This document shows, one piece after another, positions 1-9,226 of a stretch of DNA of 64,000 nucleotides (within the stretch, counting starts at the first letter, position 1; each line of letters opens with the position of its first letter). A program made the translations under genes and the position numbers. The notes under the pieces are model-generated. The model made no database searches. It was not told the DNA's origin and saw only the letters and a list, made by a program, of their open reading frames with translations. Source of the DNA: Oscillospiraceae bacterium (GTDB taxonomy: Bacteria; Bacillota_A; Clostridia; Oscillospirales; WRJC01); assembly GCA_009782405.1 (NCBI GenBank), contig WRJC01000011.1:18732-82731 (forward strand), written 5' to 3'.

Positions 1-2
1 AA

Positions 3-2174
3 ATCGAATTTGCGAAAATAAAGCTTTGGTCACCGGAATTTCCGTCTCTGTACAAAGCCGTGTTCGTGCTGGTTGCGCCGGACGGGAAAATTCTCGATGT
101 CGAAAGCTGCGAATTCGGTTTCAAATCAATCGAAATTAAAAACGGAGTCGCGTTGTTGAACGGAAAACGCCTTGTAATCCGCGGCGTCAACCGCCACGAG
201 CATTGCTACAAAACAGGCAGGACGGTTTCCGTCGAACATATGGCCGAAGAAATACGCCAAATGAAACGCATGAACATAAATTCGGTCAGGACTTGTCATT
301 ATCCCGATATGCCCGAATGGTATGAATTGTGCGACAAATACGGGATTTTGGTAATCTGCGAATGCGACATCGAAACTCACGCCGTCGCGGGAATGCTCAC
401 CCACAACCCCGAATATGCGCCGAATTTTGTCGAACGCGCCGTCAGGATGGTGCAAAACCACAAAAACCATGCCTGCATTTATTCTTGGTCGCTTGGAAAC
501 GAAAGCGGAACCGGAGCCAACCACGCAGCCATGTACGGTTACATCAAAGAATTCGACTCCACTCGGCTTTGCCAGTACGAAGCGGGCAACCCGGGCAAAA
601 ACATATCGGATATAAGGGGGAGCATGTATGCGCAAATCGAACAGATCATGCATATGTTGACGGATACATCGGACGAAAGGCCGATAATATTGGTCGAATT
701 TTTGTATCAAATATGCAACAGCGGCGGCGGAATGGACAAATTTTTGATGCTCACCGAAACATACGAACGATTCCAGGGCGGATATATTTGGGATTGGCAG
801 GACAAAGCGCTGGAAGCAAAAGATGCGGACGGCAATCCGTATTTCGGTTATGGCGGCGATTTCGGCGAATCCATGACAGAATATCAGAATCCGCTGTTCA
901 TGACAAATAATGGGATAGCAATGCCGGATTTTACTTGGAAACCCGTGGCCCATGAAGTCAAGCAGATCTACGCCCCTGTGTATTTCGCGAAAAGTTGGCG
1001 CGAAAATCATTATACGCTGAAAAACAAGTTCATGGAAAAAGATTTGTCCGGATTCAAATGCGCAGCTATCCTGCGCGAGGACGGAGCCGTTGTCGCTTCG
1101 GGCGAATTTGTTTTGAACGCCTTGCCGATGTCTCAAAAAGAAATGGAAATTTCGCTTCCGCATGAATGCAAAAAAAACAGCGAATATCACCTTGATTTGG
1201 ATATATACGACGAATCCGGAAACGAAGTATCGTCGCGCCAATTTTTGCTGAAATCCAAAACCCCGTTTGCAATTGGCCATGCTGCCGGCAAAACCAACTT
1301 TACCCCCATTTCCCTAAAAGAAGATGGCGAACTATATATTATCGCAGGAAATGATTTCGAATATATCTTTTCCCAAAAGACGGGCAATATATCCCGCATG
1401 GCAAAAAACGGCAAAAATTATATGATCGACTGCGGCGATTTTTGTTTCGACAGACCCCGTTCGGGACTCGACGCCGGTCCGAATTGGGGATTTTACAACG
1501 AATTCGAACTCACCCAAAGAGAAAACCTCGAAAAACAAAATTATGCGAATTCCTTCATATCTTCGGATTTCCGTGTGGCGATCGTCGATGTTTGCCGCAG
1601 TTTCACCGTGAAAACGGGAGAAACCATACCATGCGGGGCGCAGTATAGGATAGATTCCGACGGCGCCGTGTATGTTTCATTTTACGTGAATTCCACCATG
1701 TACGCAAAACATTTGCAACGCGCGGGAATGGAATTTGTTTTGCCGACGGGATATGATAAAATCAAATATTTTGCTCGCGGGGAAATTGAAAATTATTGCG
1801 ACCGCAAATTTGGAGCCAAACTGGGCGTATATGAAACTGATGTAGACGGTTTGCATTTTGCCTTTTCCCCGCCGTCCGAAAACGGGGGGCGCGAAGAAGC
1901 GCGCTGGCTTGTTTTATCAAATGGCGCGGGAAATTCGGTAAAAATCGAAGGAGTGCGGCCGTTCCATTTTGACGCGCGCCATTACACGGTGGCCTCATGC
2001 AAAAATGCGAAACACGACCATGAAATCGAAAAGCGCAAAGAGACGATTTTGCACATCGACGCCGCCCACGGGCCGATCGGCGGCAACATGGCGTGGAGTA
2101 CAGTCATGCCGCATGATCTGGCGCTGAAAGGCGGATATTATGCGTTCGATTTCAAAATGACTTTTGAAAAATGA
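3..2174 (+). CDS. lacZ: Beta-galactosidase, GH2 family (5' end outside window)
   Basis: This is the C-terminal 723 residues of a GH2 retaining beta-galactosidase, which hydrolyses terminal beta-galactosides such as lactose. The reading frame is open to the left edge (first full codon at base 3), so about 300 N-terminal residues of a usual LacZ of about 1000 are missing. The visible part starts in the domain before the barrel (LWSPEFPSLY) and continues with the GH2 signature RGVNRHEH. The general acid/base Glu lies in LGNESGTGANH (codon 501-503) and the nucleophile Glu in ILVEFLYQICNSGGG (codon 696-698). The C-terminal beta-sandwich (Bgal small chain, with GPNWGFYNEFELT) is present. No signal peptide can be judged. 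It is probably cytoplasmic. The stop lies 2 bases from the stop of the convergent gene on the other strand, with no terminator between them. Confidence 0.9.
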   Translation: MEFAKIKLWSPEFPSLYKAVFVLVAPDGKILDVESCEFGFKSIEIKNGVALLNGKRLVIRGVNRHEHCYKTGRTVSVEHMAEEIRQMKRMNINSVRTCHYPDMPEWYELCDKYGILVICECDIETHAVAGMLTHNPEYAPNFVERAVRMVQNHKNHACIYSWSLGNESGTGANHAAMYGYIKEFDSTRLCQYEAGNPGKNISDIRGSMYAQIEQIMHMLTDTSDERPIILVEFLYQICNSGGGMDKFLMLTETYERFQGGYIWDWQDKALEAKDADGNPYFGYGGDFGESMTEYQNPLFMTNNGIAMPDFTWKPVAHEVKQIYAPVYFAKSWRENHYTLKNKFMEKDLSGFKCAAILREDGAVVASGEFVLNALPMSQKEMEISLPHECKKNSEYHLDLDIYDESGNEVSSRQFLLKSKTPFAIGHAAGKTNFTPISLKEDGELYIIAGNDFEYIFSQKTGNISRMAKNGKNYMIDCGDFCFDRPRSGLDAGPNWGFYNEFELTQRENLEKQNYANSFISSDFRVAIVDVCRSFTVKTGETIPCGAQYRIDSDGAVYVSFYVNSTMYAKHLQRAGMEFVLPTGYDKIKYFARGEIENYCDRKFGAKLGVYETDVDGLHFAFSPPSENGGREEARWLVLSNGAGNSVKIEGVRPFHFDARHYTVASCKNAKHDHEIEKRKETILHIDAAHGPIGGNMAWSTVMPHDLALKGGYYAFDFKMTFEK

Positions 2175-2176
2175 AT

Positions 2177-3019
2177 TCAAGCCATCGAGTTCAAGACTTT
2201 TTCGGCTATTTCGGCGTTTTCCTTGATTTGGTCCTTGAATTTTTGGTAAACGCCGATACAGGCCAAATCGCCGGGTTTGATGTTGCCAAAAACATCGGAG
2301 TAGACATTTTCCAAAACGCCGGGGATTTCTTCCGGCGTTTTGCCGTTGAAAACTTGCCCTCCCGCGAAAATTTTGAAAGCTATGCATGGTTTTTGGACTT
2401 GTTTTATCGCCTCGTACATTTTCGGCGGATCTTCGGGATAGAACACTATATATTTTGGTTTGTTGGTGAAGAAACTGCTCTGTTCCCCTTTGCGCTGATT
2501 TTGATAATTGTACAGGCATGTCATGTAAAAATCCATGCCCCAGTTTTCGCGCTCGGCTTGAAGCAATATTTCCGGAACATGGGTGCCAAGCCCCACATAT
2601 GCGCCTGTGGAACGGATGAGTTCCAGCCGCTTCATCAAAATGTCTTTTTTGCCTTCCCTCAAAAATTCTTCCAATGTGCTGCCTTGGTGGTAAATGGCTA
2701 CAGGCTCGCATTCCATCATCTGCCAAATGTTGGCTTGAAGGTCGGTTGAAGGGCATGTTTGAAACATAATTTTCATTTTTCCGCCGTCCCTGCGGTATTG
2801 CTGGAACAGCCTGATCAAATAATTGTCGGCTAATGCCATGTAAGTGTTTATCCCGTTTTCTTCGGCGGCAAAAAGGGCGTTTATCACTTTGTCGGCCTGG
2901 TAATAATCGAACATCTCTTTGCGCGGATATGTTTCGGGCACATACGAATTGCCGATGAACGGATTGTCGCCCAAAATGACTTTCGTCATAGGAATTCCTA
3001 AAAATTCGACTGTTTTCAT
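2177..3019 (-). CDS. Conserved protein of unknown function, possible TIM barrel
   Basis: A 280-residue soluble protein that I do not recognise with certainty. It starts MKTVEFLGIPMTKVILGDNPFIG. The start is set by a GGAGGT ribosome site 6 bases upstream; the frame stays open further upstream but without such a site. The alternating hydrophobic strands and helices (for example KIMFQTCPSTD, AYVGLGTHVPEI, PCIAFKIFAGGQVF) resemble a TIM barrel of the aldo/keto-reductase or sugar-isomerase kind, but no catalytic motif is convincing. It converges tail to tail with the beta-galactosidase gene and has its own likely promoter upstream, so it is a single-gene unit. Fold is inference and function is unknown. 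Confidence 0.7.
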   Translation of the reverse strand: MKTVEFLGIPMTKVILGDNPFIGNSYVPETYPRKEMFDYYQADKVINALFAAEENGINTYMALADNYLIRLFQQYRRDGGKMKIMFQTCPSTDLQANIWQMMECEPVAIYHQGSTLEEFLREGKKDILMKRLELIRSTGAYVGLGTHVPEILLQAERENWGMDFYMTCLYNYQNQRKGEQSSFFTNKPKYIVFYPEDPPKMYEAIKQVQKPCIAFKIFAGGQVFNGKTPEEIPGVLENVYSDVFGNIKPGDLACIGVYQKFKDQIKENAEIAEKVLNSMA

Positions 3020-3065
3020 GGTAAAACCTCCAAAAAATATATTGATTTCACGTTCAATGCATGAT

Positions 3066-3095
3066 TTTATATGCTTATATATGACCGAATGTAAA
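3066..3095 (-). promoter_or_regulatory. Probable SigA promoter of the unknown gene at 2177-3019
   Basis: On the minus strand there is TTTACA (3095-3090), an 18-base spacer and TATAAA (3071-3066), about 45 bases before the start codon at 3019. The short gap to the divergent gene at 3116 must also hold that gene's promoter. A weaker plus-strand candidate is TTGATT at 3042-3047 with TTTTAT at 3065-3070. Confidence 0.45.
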
Positions 3096-3115
3096 AACAC
3101 AGAAAGGAAATGTAT

Positions 3116-3796
3116 ATGAAAAATCAACGAAAAATCGGTAAAATCGCAATTGCAATTTTGCTTTTTGCTTTTGTTGCGGTTTATCTTTGGGTTAATTTTT
3201 ACGTTTTTGAAAATGTATTGTTTTCTTTGGACTGGTTGCATTTGTTTGCTTCTATGTTCATATATGCTTTGATACCTTTTGCGCCTGCCGTTTTTTTGCG
3301 GATGAAATTTAAAATACATTCGGCAAGATGGCTATCTTATGCCGCGACTTTCATCGCTGCCATATGCTTGGTAATTATCGTCATAAATGCGGAAACGATG
3401 TTTGACGGAAACGAAAATGAATGGTATTATGATTTCGCGCAGTATGCGTTGATTTCTTCCGTTCCCGTTCTTTATTGCATCGCGTTTTTTGGGTCAAAAA
3501 AAGATGCATGGATTGCCGTTTTTTCCCCGCTTGCATATTTTTTGAGCTTTTTTGCCCGTTATGCCGTAATATTTGGTTTAGCCGAAACTTTTTCGCTTTT
3601 GCGCTATTTTGATTTGGACTTCATTTTCAGGCAAAACCCGAATCCATTTATATTGATGTCTTTGATAACGGCGATAGTGATGTGTTTGATTTTTTTTCTG
3701 TGGGCGATTTTTTGCATATTTATTTCGCGAATGGCATACAAAATTGCCGCGCTCTCAAAAGAAAAAAACAAAAACAGAACCGGGCGACGCAAATAA
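3116..3796 (+). CDS. Integral membrane protein of unknown function
   Basis: A 226-residue polytopic membrane protein with about six hydrophobic segments, a basic N-terminus (MKNQRKIGK) and a very basic C-terminal tail (KEKNKNRTGRRK), which suggests both ends are cytoplasmic. An ATG at 3110 is in frame, but the ribosome site AGAAAGGA at 3100-3107 fits the ATG at 3116 better. No family motif is seen. It is divergent from the unknown protein at 2177-3019 and converges with the UroD-like gene, leaving only 11 bases between the two stops. Confidence 0.75.
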   Translation: MKNQRKIGKIAIAILLFAFVAVYLWVNFYVFENVLFSLDWLHLFASMFIYALIPFAPAVFLRMKFKIHSARWLSYAATFIAAICLVIIVINAETMFDGNENEWYYDFAQYALISSVPVLYCIAFFGSKKDAWIAVFSPLAYFLSFFARYAVIFGLAETFSLLRYFDLDFIFRQNPNPFILMSLITAIVMCLIFFLWAIFCIFISRMAYKIAALSKEKNKNRTGRRK

Positions 3797-3807
3797 CAAA
3801 ATTCAAT

Positions 3808-4917
3808 TCAATGCTTGTATATTGCGACTACGTTTTTCGCCGGCACATCGGCCTGTATGCAATGGGCAGGGGAGAGAATATAGCCCCCGCTTTTTCCGAA
3901 AACCGAAAGTATCCGATCGACTTCATCTCCCACTTGTTCCGGAGTGCCGTTTACGAGCAGTTCCTGCGTGTCTATGCCCCCCCAAAACGATATTTGTTTT
4001 CCGTATTCCGCTTTCAGCCTTTCAGCCTCCATTTCAAAAGCATTGGGCTGTATTGGGTTTAATATATCCACTCCGCAATCGATCAAAGCCGGTATCAAAG
4101 TAAAAACCGAACCGCAAGTGTGATGCTGGAAAAATGCGTTTGTGAATGTTTTGGTGTATCTTATGCGCTCTTTCATGTACGGAGCCACAAGTCCCCCAAA
4201 CATCGCAGCCGACATGAACGGCCCCCTCTGCGTTCCGAAATCGTCGCCGCTCGTGGTGCAGTGTATGAATTCGCCGATTGCCCCGTAGTACAGTTTTATC
4301 ACGTCTTTTTGGTATTCCAGGATTTTGCCAAAAAACCAATGGACGGTTTCCGGTTCGCCCGCAAGCCTGTATAGAAAGTCGTCGAAGCCGAACATCCAGC
4401 AACCGATTTCGAATACCCCGAAGCAAGGGTGCTGCGCCACGATTGCGTATTCGGTGTTTTCATATAAATTTTTGGCGTGGGTTCTATAGCGTTCGAATAA
4501 ACTTTTGTCGATGTTCGAGGCTTTCGGAAATGGGAACGTCTTTATTTCCTCCAATGGCATATTTTTGAACGGCCGTTTCACCGCCTCCCGGTTGGTTTGT
4601 TCTATGGCGTACCCGATCCCCCAGATGTCCACCCGGTAATTTTTTTGGTAGTCCATATGTTTCCAATTCCACAGTTCTTCGTTTGAAGGCGCGGGCATTC
4701 CTCCCGTCATTCTGGTGTCTATGCCCAGGCTTTCGAGTATCCTCTCGTCGATAAATCCCGGACCTTCGTATTCGCCCTCTATGCCTAATATCTTTTTCAT
4801 TTCGGCCACCACGCTTTTTGCATCTATCATGGTCTGCGGGCTTCCGTACAAATCGAATACCGCCCTGTCTACTTTTTTGTGCGTGACGGCGTTTATAAAC
4901 CTTTCTTTGCTGTTCAT
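3808..4917 (-). CDS. Uroporphyrinogen decarboxylase (UroD/MtaA) family protein
   Basis: A 369-residue TIM-barrel protein of the UroD/methyltransferase superfamily. It is unlikely to be HemE: it has HHTCGS (a His-x-Cys-Gly zinc motif as in MtaA/MtbA-type methylcobamide:CoM methyltransferases), GGIDTQELL, and GGYILSPAHCIQADVP, whose Cys could be a third zinc ligand. The family moves methyl groups between corrinoid proteins and thiols, but many members are uncharacterised. Its ATG overlaps the stop of the upstream glycyl radical enzyme as ATGA (4917-4914), with GGAGGA just before it, so the two are translationally coupled and probably work in one pathway. No corrinoid protein is encoded in the window. 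Family confident, reaction unknown. Confidence 0.85.
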   Translation of the reverse strand: MNSKERFINAVTHKKVDRAVFDLYGSPQTMIDAKSVVAEMKKILGIEGEYEGPGFIDERILESLGIDTRMTGGMPAPSNEELWNWKHMDYQKNYRVDIWGIGYAIEQTNREAVKRPFKNMPLEEIKTFPFPKASNIDKSLFERYRTHAKNLYENTEYAIVAQHPCFGVFEIGCWMFGFDDFLYRLAGEPETVHWFFGKILEYQKDVIKLYYGAIGEFIHCTTSGDDFGTQRGPFMSAAMFGGLVAPYMKERIRYTKTFTNAFFQHHTCGSVFTLIPALIDCGVDILNPIQPNAFEMEAERLKAEYGKQISFWGGIDTQELLVNGTPEQVGDEVDRILSVFGKSGGYILSPAHCIQADVPAKNVVAIYKH

Positions 4918-7214
4918 GTGATTTCCTCCTGCTTTTTTATATGATGTTGTTGCTGTTCTGTTGACAACATGGTGAAATATGCCGACCAGCCTCCCATCCG
5001 CACCCTCAAGTCCCGGTATTTTTCGGGATTTTTTTGCGCTTCGCGCAAAACGGAAGTGTCAGCCACCGACAAAGTCAACATATTGCCCCCTAAATTTACA
5101 AATGATTTCAAAAGCCCCGTCAACCTTTTTTCGCCCTCAAGAGAGAGTTTTCCGTTCTCTGCCACGAGTCTTTCCGCTATGCGCAAATCTACGGGCGAAC
5201 CGACAGGCAAATTGGTCATGTCAAAAGAAGTCTGGGATAAAATCGCCCCTGTTACCCCCCGTGTGGCCGCGCCTGCAGACGGAGAAAAATTGCTGCTAAC
5301 CGGTTCGCCGCTTTTTCTGCCGTCCGGAGAAGCAGCGCATCCTTCGCCGATGGCTATGTACCATGAAAATGTACCCGCCCCCGGCAAAAATGTCATGGCT
5401 TCGTATTTTTTGTTTTTGCGTTTTGTTATATCGGCAAAATCATCGATGAGTTTTGCGCCTATTTCATCGGCTTCTTTTTGGTTCCTGCCGTATTTGGGGG
5501 CGTTTGCCAATTTTTGCCTAAGTTTTTCGTGCCCTTCGAAATTTTCGTCCAAAGCTTTCGTCAATTTTTGCATATCTGCTTCTTTATCCTCAAAAACCAC
5601 TTTTTTTATCGCTGCGAGCGAATCTATGACATGGGACATTCCTTCGGCTATGAGCCCGTAGGTTATATATTTTGCGCCTGAATGCGTCATGTCGAAACCG
5701 TTTTCCATCGGTCCTTCAAGCAAAGCCGAAAGCAGGGGCACAGGGGCGATATATTTCCTTGCGCCGAAATTCTTGCAATTTTTTTCCATCAAGCCTTCTA
5801 TTTCATATTCGAGCATCTTCAAAAAAGTTTCATACACTTCGCCATACGAGCCAAAAAACGACGGATCTCCGAAATCCGGGGCTTCTTCTTTCCGGTCTAT
5901 TCTGCTTTTGCCGCGATTTAGCGCCCATTCAAGGCATCGGAGCATATTGAACCTGTCAAAATAAAAATCGTTTCGCCCCGCGACTATTATTTCCCAGCAT
6001 CCGTCGTTTGTATAGTCGCGCGCGTCTTTTTGTTCGATCCCCCATTTGGTCAGGGCGGGTATGATCACATCGTCGTTGAAAAATGCCGGCAACCCGCCTC
6101 CGTTCACAAGCGTTTCGCAGGCTTTTTTGTAAAGCGCTTCGGGGGTTCCGGAAAAAACCCTCAATGTCAGGCACGGGTTTGTCATGCGGTTTTCATCGAA
6201 AGCTTCGAGGCACATATAAGTTACCGGGTTTGAAGCGTCTTTCCCGTTTTCGGGGTTTACCCCGCCTATGATGACGTTTTGGAGCCAGTGGTTTGTGGCA
6301 TCTACGGAATCGCGGGCATTATGCTTTTGGGTCGTGTGCGCGAAAGGCGACCTTTTCGCCCAGTTCGCTTCATTTTGCCTGTTTGCCTCTTCGAAATTTG
6401 TGCTTTCATGCACGATGCTGTTGTCTACGGATCTCTCGTTGAATTTGAGAAAAAAACAAGCGATTGTTTCCCGGGCTTTGTCCATGTCGATGCGCCCGTT
6501 TTCGAGATCGTCTTCAAGATATTTCCAGACATGCTGGTCAAAGCGCCCTATTGCGAGATGGTTTCCCGAAAGTTGAAAAGCGAAATGGGCAAACCATATC
6601 GAAACGACCGCCTGAGCAAAAGTTTGCGGCGGATTTTTTGGCGTAAAAGCGAGATCTTCCGCCATTTCCAGAAGTTCCTTCTTTCTACCGGGATCTTGGG
6701 TGCGTTTTGCCAATTCGGCGCAATATACAAAATATCTTTCAGATAAAATTTCCAAAGCATCCATCACGATAAAAATCGATTCATAAAATGCCTTGGATTC
6801 CGGCAATTCTGTCTTTTCCAGCGCTTCGAGCGCACTTTTTTTTATCCCGGTTGTGCCTTGCTTCAGAAGTTTCGGATATGAAGGGACGATATGCCCCACA
6901 ATCGAATTTGTGGACAACCCTTGCTCCGCCGCCGCCTTTTTTTCTTTTGCTGTGGCATAGTCCGGAAGCGACCCCGAAATCATGACATCTTCTTCGGGTA
7001 TGGCGATACTTCCGGCAATCAGTTGATTGTCCCATATGCAAAGCGGGACATTCGAAAATTTCATGCGGATAGCTTCGGCTTTTCGGATTATCAGCGGTTT
7101 ATTTTCTATTCCCGGAAATTTTTCGAAAACGCTGCCTGATTCGTTATGCCAATTCTTTTTGCGGAGCATACTTTCCCTTATGTTCTTTTTTATGCTTTCA
7201 ATCCGGTTCGACAT
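4914..7214 (-). CDS. Glycyl radical enzyme of unknown substrate
   Basis: A 766-residue pyruvate-formate-lyase-like enzyme. The C-terminal glycyl radical loop reads RVRMGGWSAYF, with the radical Gly at about residue 742. Trp follows where most members have Tyr. The active-site thiyl Cys is in YTNDGCWEIIVAGRNDF (Cys406), with Glu408 two residues on, as in the GCVEP motif of glycerol/propanediol dehydratases and choline TMA-lyase, but as GCWEI. So it is neither PFL (which has a Cys pair) nor an exact match to a known dehydratase. The start is the ATG at 7214 (MSNRIESIKK); an ATG five codons upstream abuts the ribosome site. Activated by the product of the gene just upstream (20-base gap). Downstream it is coupled to a UroD-like gene. 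Confidence 0.9.
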   Translation of the reverse strand: MSNRIESIKKNIRESMLRKKNWHNESGSVFEKFPGIENKPLIIRKAEAIRMKFSNVPLCIWDNQLIAGSIAIPEEDVMISGSLPDYATAKEKKAAAEQGLSTNSIVGHIVPSYPKLLKQGTTGIKKSALEALEKTELPESKAFYESIFIVMDALEILSERYFVYCAELAKRTQDPGRKKELLEMAEDLAFTPKNPPQTFAQAVVSIWFAHFAFQLSGNHLAIGRFDQHVWKYLEDDLENGRIDMDKARETIACFFLKFNERSVDNSIVHESTNFEEANRQNEANWAKRSPFAHTTQKHNARDSVDATNHWLQNVIIGGVNPENGKDASNPVTYMCLEAFDENRMTNPCLTLRVFSGTPEALYKKACETLVNGGGLPAFFNDDVIIPALTKWGIEQKDARDYTNDGCWEIIVAGRNDFYFDRFNMLRCLEWALNRGKSRIDRKEEAPDFGDPSFFGSYGEVYETFLKMLEYEIEGLMEKNCKNFGARKYIAPVPLLSALLEGPMENGFDMTHSGAKYITYGLIAEGMSHVIDSLAAIKKVVFEDKEADMQKLTKALDENFEGHEKLRQKLANAPKYGRNQKEADEIGAKLIDDFADITKRKNKKYEAMTFLPGAGTFSWYIAIGEGCAASPDGRKSGEPVSSNFSPSAGAATRGVTGAILSQTSFDMTNLPVGSPVDLRIAERLVAENGKLSLEGEKRLTGLLKSFVNLGGNMLTLSVADTSVLREAQKNPEKYRDLRVRMGGWSAYFTMLSTEQQQHHIKKQEEIT

Positions 7215-7234
7215 GCAAAAAATCATTCCCCTTT

Positions 7235-8062
7235 CTAAAATACAAATACATCTAATCCTTTCGGAGCCATTTTTCGGAGTTTTCCGAGATAATCCTCGCT
7301 TTGTTTTTTCAAATCGCCCGGTTTGTAATCCAATCCGAGCCATTCGTATTTCGCGGGTGCGGAAGAATTGTATTTTAACAAATGTATCTGGCGAATGCAC
7401 AACCCATGCGCCAAATCATATATTTTTGCTATATCGTCTGCAAAATCGTTGTAACCCGGTATAAGCGGAACGCGCAACGTTATTTTATCGGCTGATATAC
7501 CGGCCAGTTTTTTCAGATTGCCCAATATGGTTTTGTTTTTTGCGCCTGTATAAATCAAGTGTTTTTTTTCGTCAAGAATTTTTATATCGTAATAAAAAAT
7601 ATCGGCATATTCGGCGATTTCACGCAAGTGTTCCCAATTTCCCATTCCGCATGTTTCTACGATTGAATGAATTTTGCGCTCGCGGAGCAGCGCGAGCAAA
7701 GATATGGCAAATTTAGGCTGAAACAACGCTTCGCCCCCCGATATTGTCGCCCCTCCGCCGGACGAATCGAAAAAAATTTTGTTTTCGGATATTTCGTCGG
7801 CAAGCTCCGAGGCTTTTGCGAGTTTTCCGCAAACGGCACGAGCCCCGTTTGCGCATTTGTCGCCCATGCAAACCGGGCATTTTTTGCATCGGCTTTTGAA
7901 ATGGAGCATTTGCGGTTCTTTTTTTTGCGATTCGGGGCTGTGGCACCAAACGCACTTAAGCGGGCAGCCTTTGAAATAGACGACCGTCCTTATTCCCGGG
8001 CCGTCATGCGCCGCGAAATGGTCTATATCGAAGATAATTCCGCATTCGTCTTTTTGCCGCAT
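7235..8062 (-). CDS. Glycyl-radical enzyme activase (radical SAM)
   Basis: A 275-residue radical SAM activase of the PflA type. It uses a [4Fe-4S] cluster and S-adenosylmethionine to abstract the glycine hydrogen of its partner enzyme. The N-terminal signature DGPGIRTVVYFKGCPLKCVWC carries the CxxxCxxC cluster ligands Cys33, Cys37 and Cys40. The inserted ferredoxin-like part holds only five cysteines (Cys59, 62, 65, 70, 78), enough for one extra cluster rather than the two of most GRE activases; the other activase in this window has eight. SAM-binding GGGATISGGEALFQ follows. It is the first gene of the activase/GRE/UroD-like operon, which is read from a near-consensus promoter. Confidence 0.92.
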   Translation of the reverse strand: MRQKDECGIIFDIDHFAAHDGPGIRTVVYFKGCPLKCVWCHSPESQKKEPQMLHFKSRCKKCPVCMGDKCANGARAVCGKLAKASELADEISENKIFFDSSGGGATISGGEALFQPKFAISLLALLRERKIHSIVETCGMGNWEHLREIAEYADIFYYDIKILDEKKHLIYTGAKNKTILGNLKKLAGISADKITLRVPLIPGYNDFADDIAKIYDLAHGLCIRQIHLLKYNSSAPAKYEWLGLDYKPGDLKKQSEDYLGKLRKMAPKGLDVFVF

Positions 8063-8100
8063 CCAATCAAATCCTTGAAATATTTATGATCCGTGTTTTT

Positions 8101-8129
8101 ATTGTATCATTTTTGCGGTTTTTTGTCAA
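8101..8129 (-). promoter_or_regulatory. SigA-type promoter of the activase/GRE/UroD-like operon
   Basis: On the minus strand: TTGACA (8129-8124), 17 bases, TACAAT (8106-8101). The predicted start of transcription is about 32 bases before the activase ATG at 8062, with AAGGAT as ribosome site. Confidence 0.75.
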
Positions 8130-8203
8130 TGGGTGAAATGATTTTTTAGACTTCGCGACATATTTTATGTTTTTTCCAAATTCGGAAAATTTACAAAAAG
8201 GCC

Positions 8204-8232
8204 TTTAATTTTTTTTATGTATGGCATATAAT
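8204..8232 (+). promoter_or_regulatory. Possible promoter of the second activase/GRE pair
   Basis: A perfect TATAAT at 8227-8232 lies 17 bases after a poor -35 match TTTAAT (8204-8209). A weak -35 with a strong -10 suggests that an activator may be needed. The shared 226-base region between the divergent operons holds this and the opposing promoter. Confidence 0.45.
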
Positions 8233-8288
8233 GAATTTATTGGCCAAGTGATTTTCAAAATCGAGGCGACTGATGCCGGATTGACATT

Positions 8289-9191
8289 ATGGAAACCAAA
8301 AAAAACATATCGGGCAAAATTTTCAACATACAGCGATTTTCAATCTATGACGGGCCGGGCATTCGGACGGTGGCGTTTTTTTCGGGTTGCAACCTGCATT
8401 GCGCTTGGTGCCATAACCCGGAATCCATATCAAACCGCAATCAGCTAAAATTCAACCCTGACCAGTGCATTTTTTGCGGCAGGTGTTTTGAGCTGTGCGA
8501 AAAAAAAGCGCACATGGCAAAAAACGGGCTCCACATATTGGACAGGGGCAAATGCGCCCTCTGCTTAAAATGCGCAAACGAATGCTACGCCGAAGCTCTT
8601 TTGCCGATATGGCGAATGATTACGGTTTCGGAACTTGAAAAATTGATTTTGACGGATGTGGAATATTTTTTGCAATCGGGCGGGGGGGTGACTTTTTCGG
8701 GGGGAGAACCCATGTTGCAACTTGATTTCCTGCGCGAGATTTTGATCAAATGCAAAGCCGCAAAAATCCATACGGCCGTGGACACCGCCGGAGCGGTCAA
8801 TTTTGAATCTTTTGAAAATATTTTGCCGCATTGCGATTTGTTTTTATACGACATCAAGGCATATGACGGCGAAACGCACAAAAAACTGACAAACTCCCCG
8901 AATGGGTTGATACTCGAAAATTTGAAAAAACTCGCGCCGCGTTCCAAAGTGCGAGTCCGAATTCCCGTCATAGCGGGCCCAAAAGGCAACATCTGCGAAA
9001 TGGAAAACATCGCAAAATTTTTGAGTGGGATACAAATAGATTGCTGCGAACTTTTGGTTTATCACAAACTCGGCGAAGGGAAATACAAATCTCTCGGGAT
9101 GGCAAACGAAAATATATTCGAAGAACCCGATTTTTATACCATGGAAAAAATAAAAAAATTGTTTTCGGAAAATAATGTAAACGTGAAATGA
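8289..9191 (+). CDS. Glycyl-radical enzyme activase (radical SAM, two ferredoxin clusters)
   Basis: A 300-residue PflA-type activase. The radical SAM motif is GCNLHCAWC (Cys34, Cys38, Cys41). The insert has two complete ferredoxin motifs, CIFCGRCFELC (Cys60, 63, 66, 70) and CALCLKCANEC (Cys89, 92, 95, 99), the usual layout of activases for non-PFL glycyl radical enzymes. SGGGVTFSGGEPMLQ is the SAM-binding stretch. The ribosome site before ATG 8289 is weak. The gene is 35 bases upstream of its likely partner enzyme on the same strand, and divergent from a second activase/GRE operon. Confidence 0.93.
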   Translation: METKKNISGKIFNIQRFSIYDGPGIRTVAFFSGCNLHCAWCHNPESISNRNQLKFNPDQCIFCGRCFELCEKKAHMAKNGLHILDRGKCALCLKCANECYAEALLPIWRMITVSELEKLILTDVEYFLQSGGGVTFSGGEPMLQLDFLREILIKCKAAKIHTAVDTAGAVNFESFENILPHCDLFLYDIKAYDGETHKKLTNSPNGLILENLKKLAPRSKVRVRIPVIAGPKGNICEMENIAKFLSGIQIDCCELLVYHKLGEGKYKSLGMANENIFEEPDFYTMEKIKKLFSENNVNVK

Positions 9192-9226
9192 ACAAATATA
9201 TAATGATGAAAAGAGAGGGATAAAAA

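Noticed and set aside
126..1280. Long open frame on the minus strand inside the beta-galactosidase gene
   Set aside because: It mirrors a frame of the GH2 coding region, has no ribosome site or known domain, and the GH2 motifs on the plus strand are unambiguous.
3808..4917. Assigning the UroD-like protein as HemE (uroporphyrinogen decarboxylase)
   Set aside because: The HxCG zinc-type motif and operon context fit the methyltransferase branch, and no other heme genes are present.
8221..8448. Small open frame on the plus strand before the second activase
   Set aside because: It overlaps the start of the activase in another frame, and its latter part translates the activase DNA out of frame. 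The activase motif at 8330-8420 decides the true frame.
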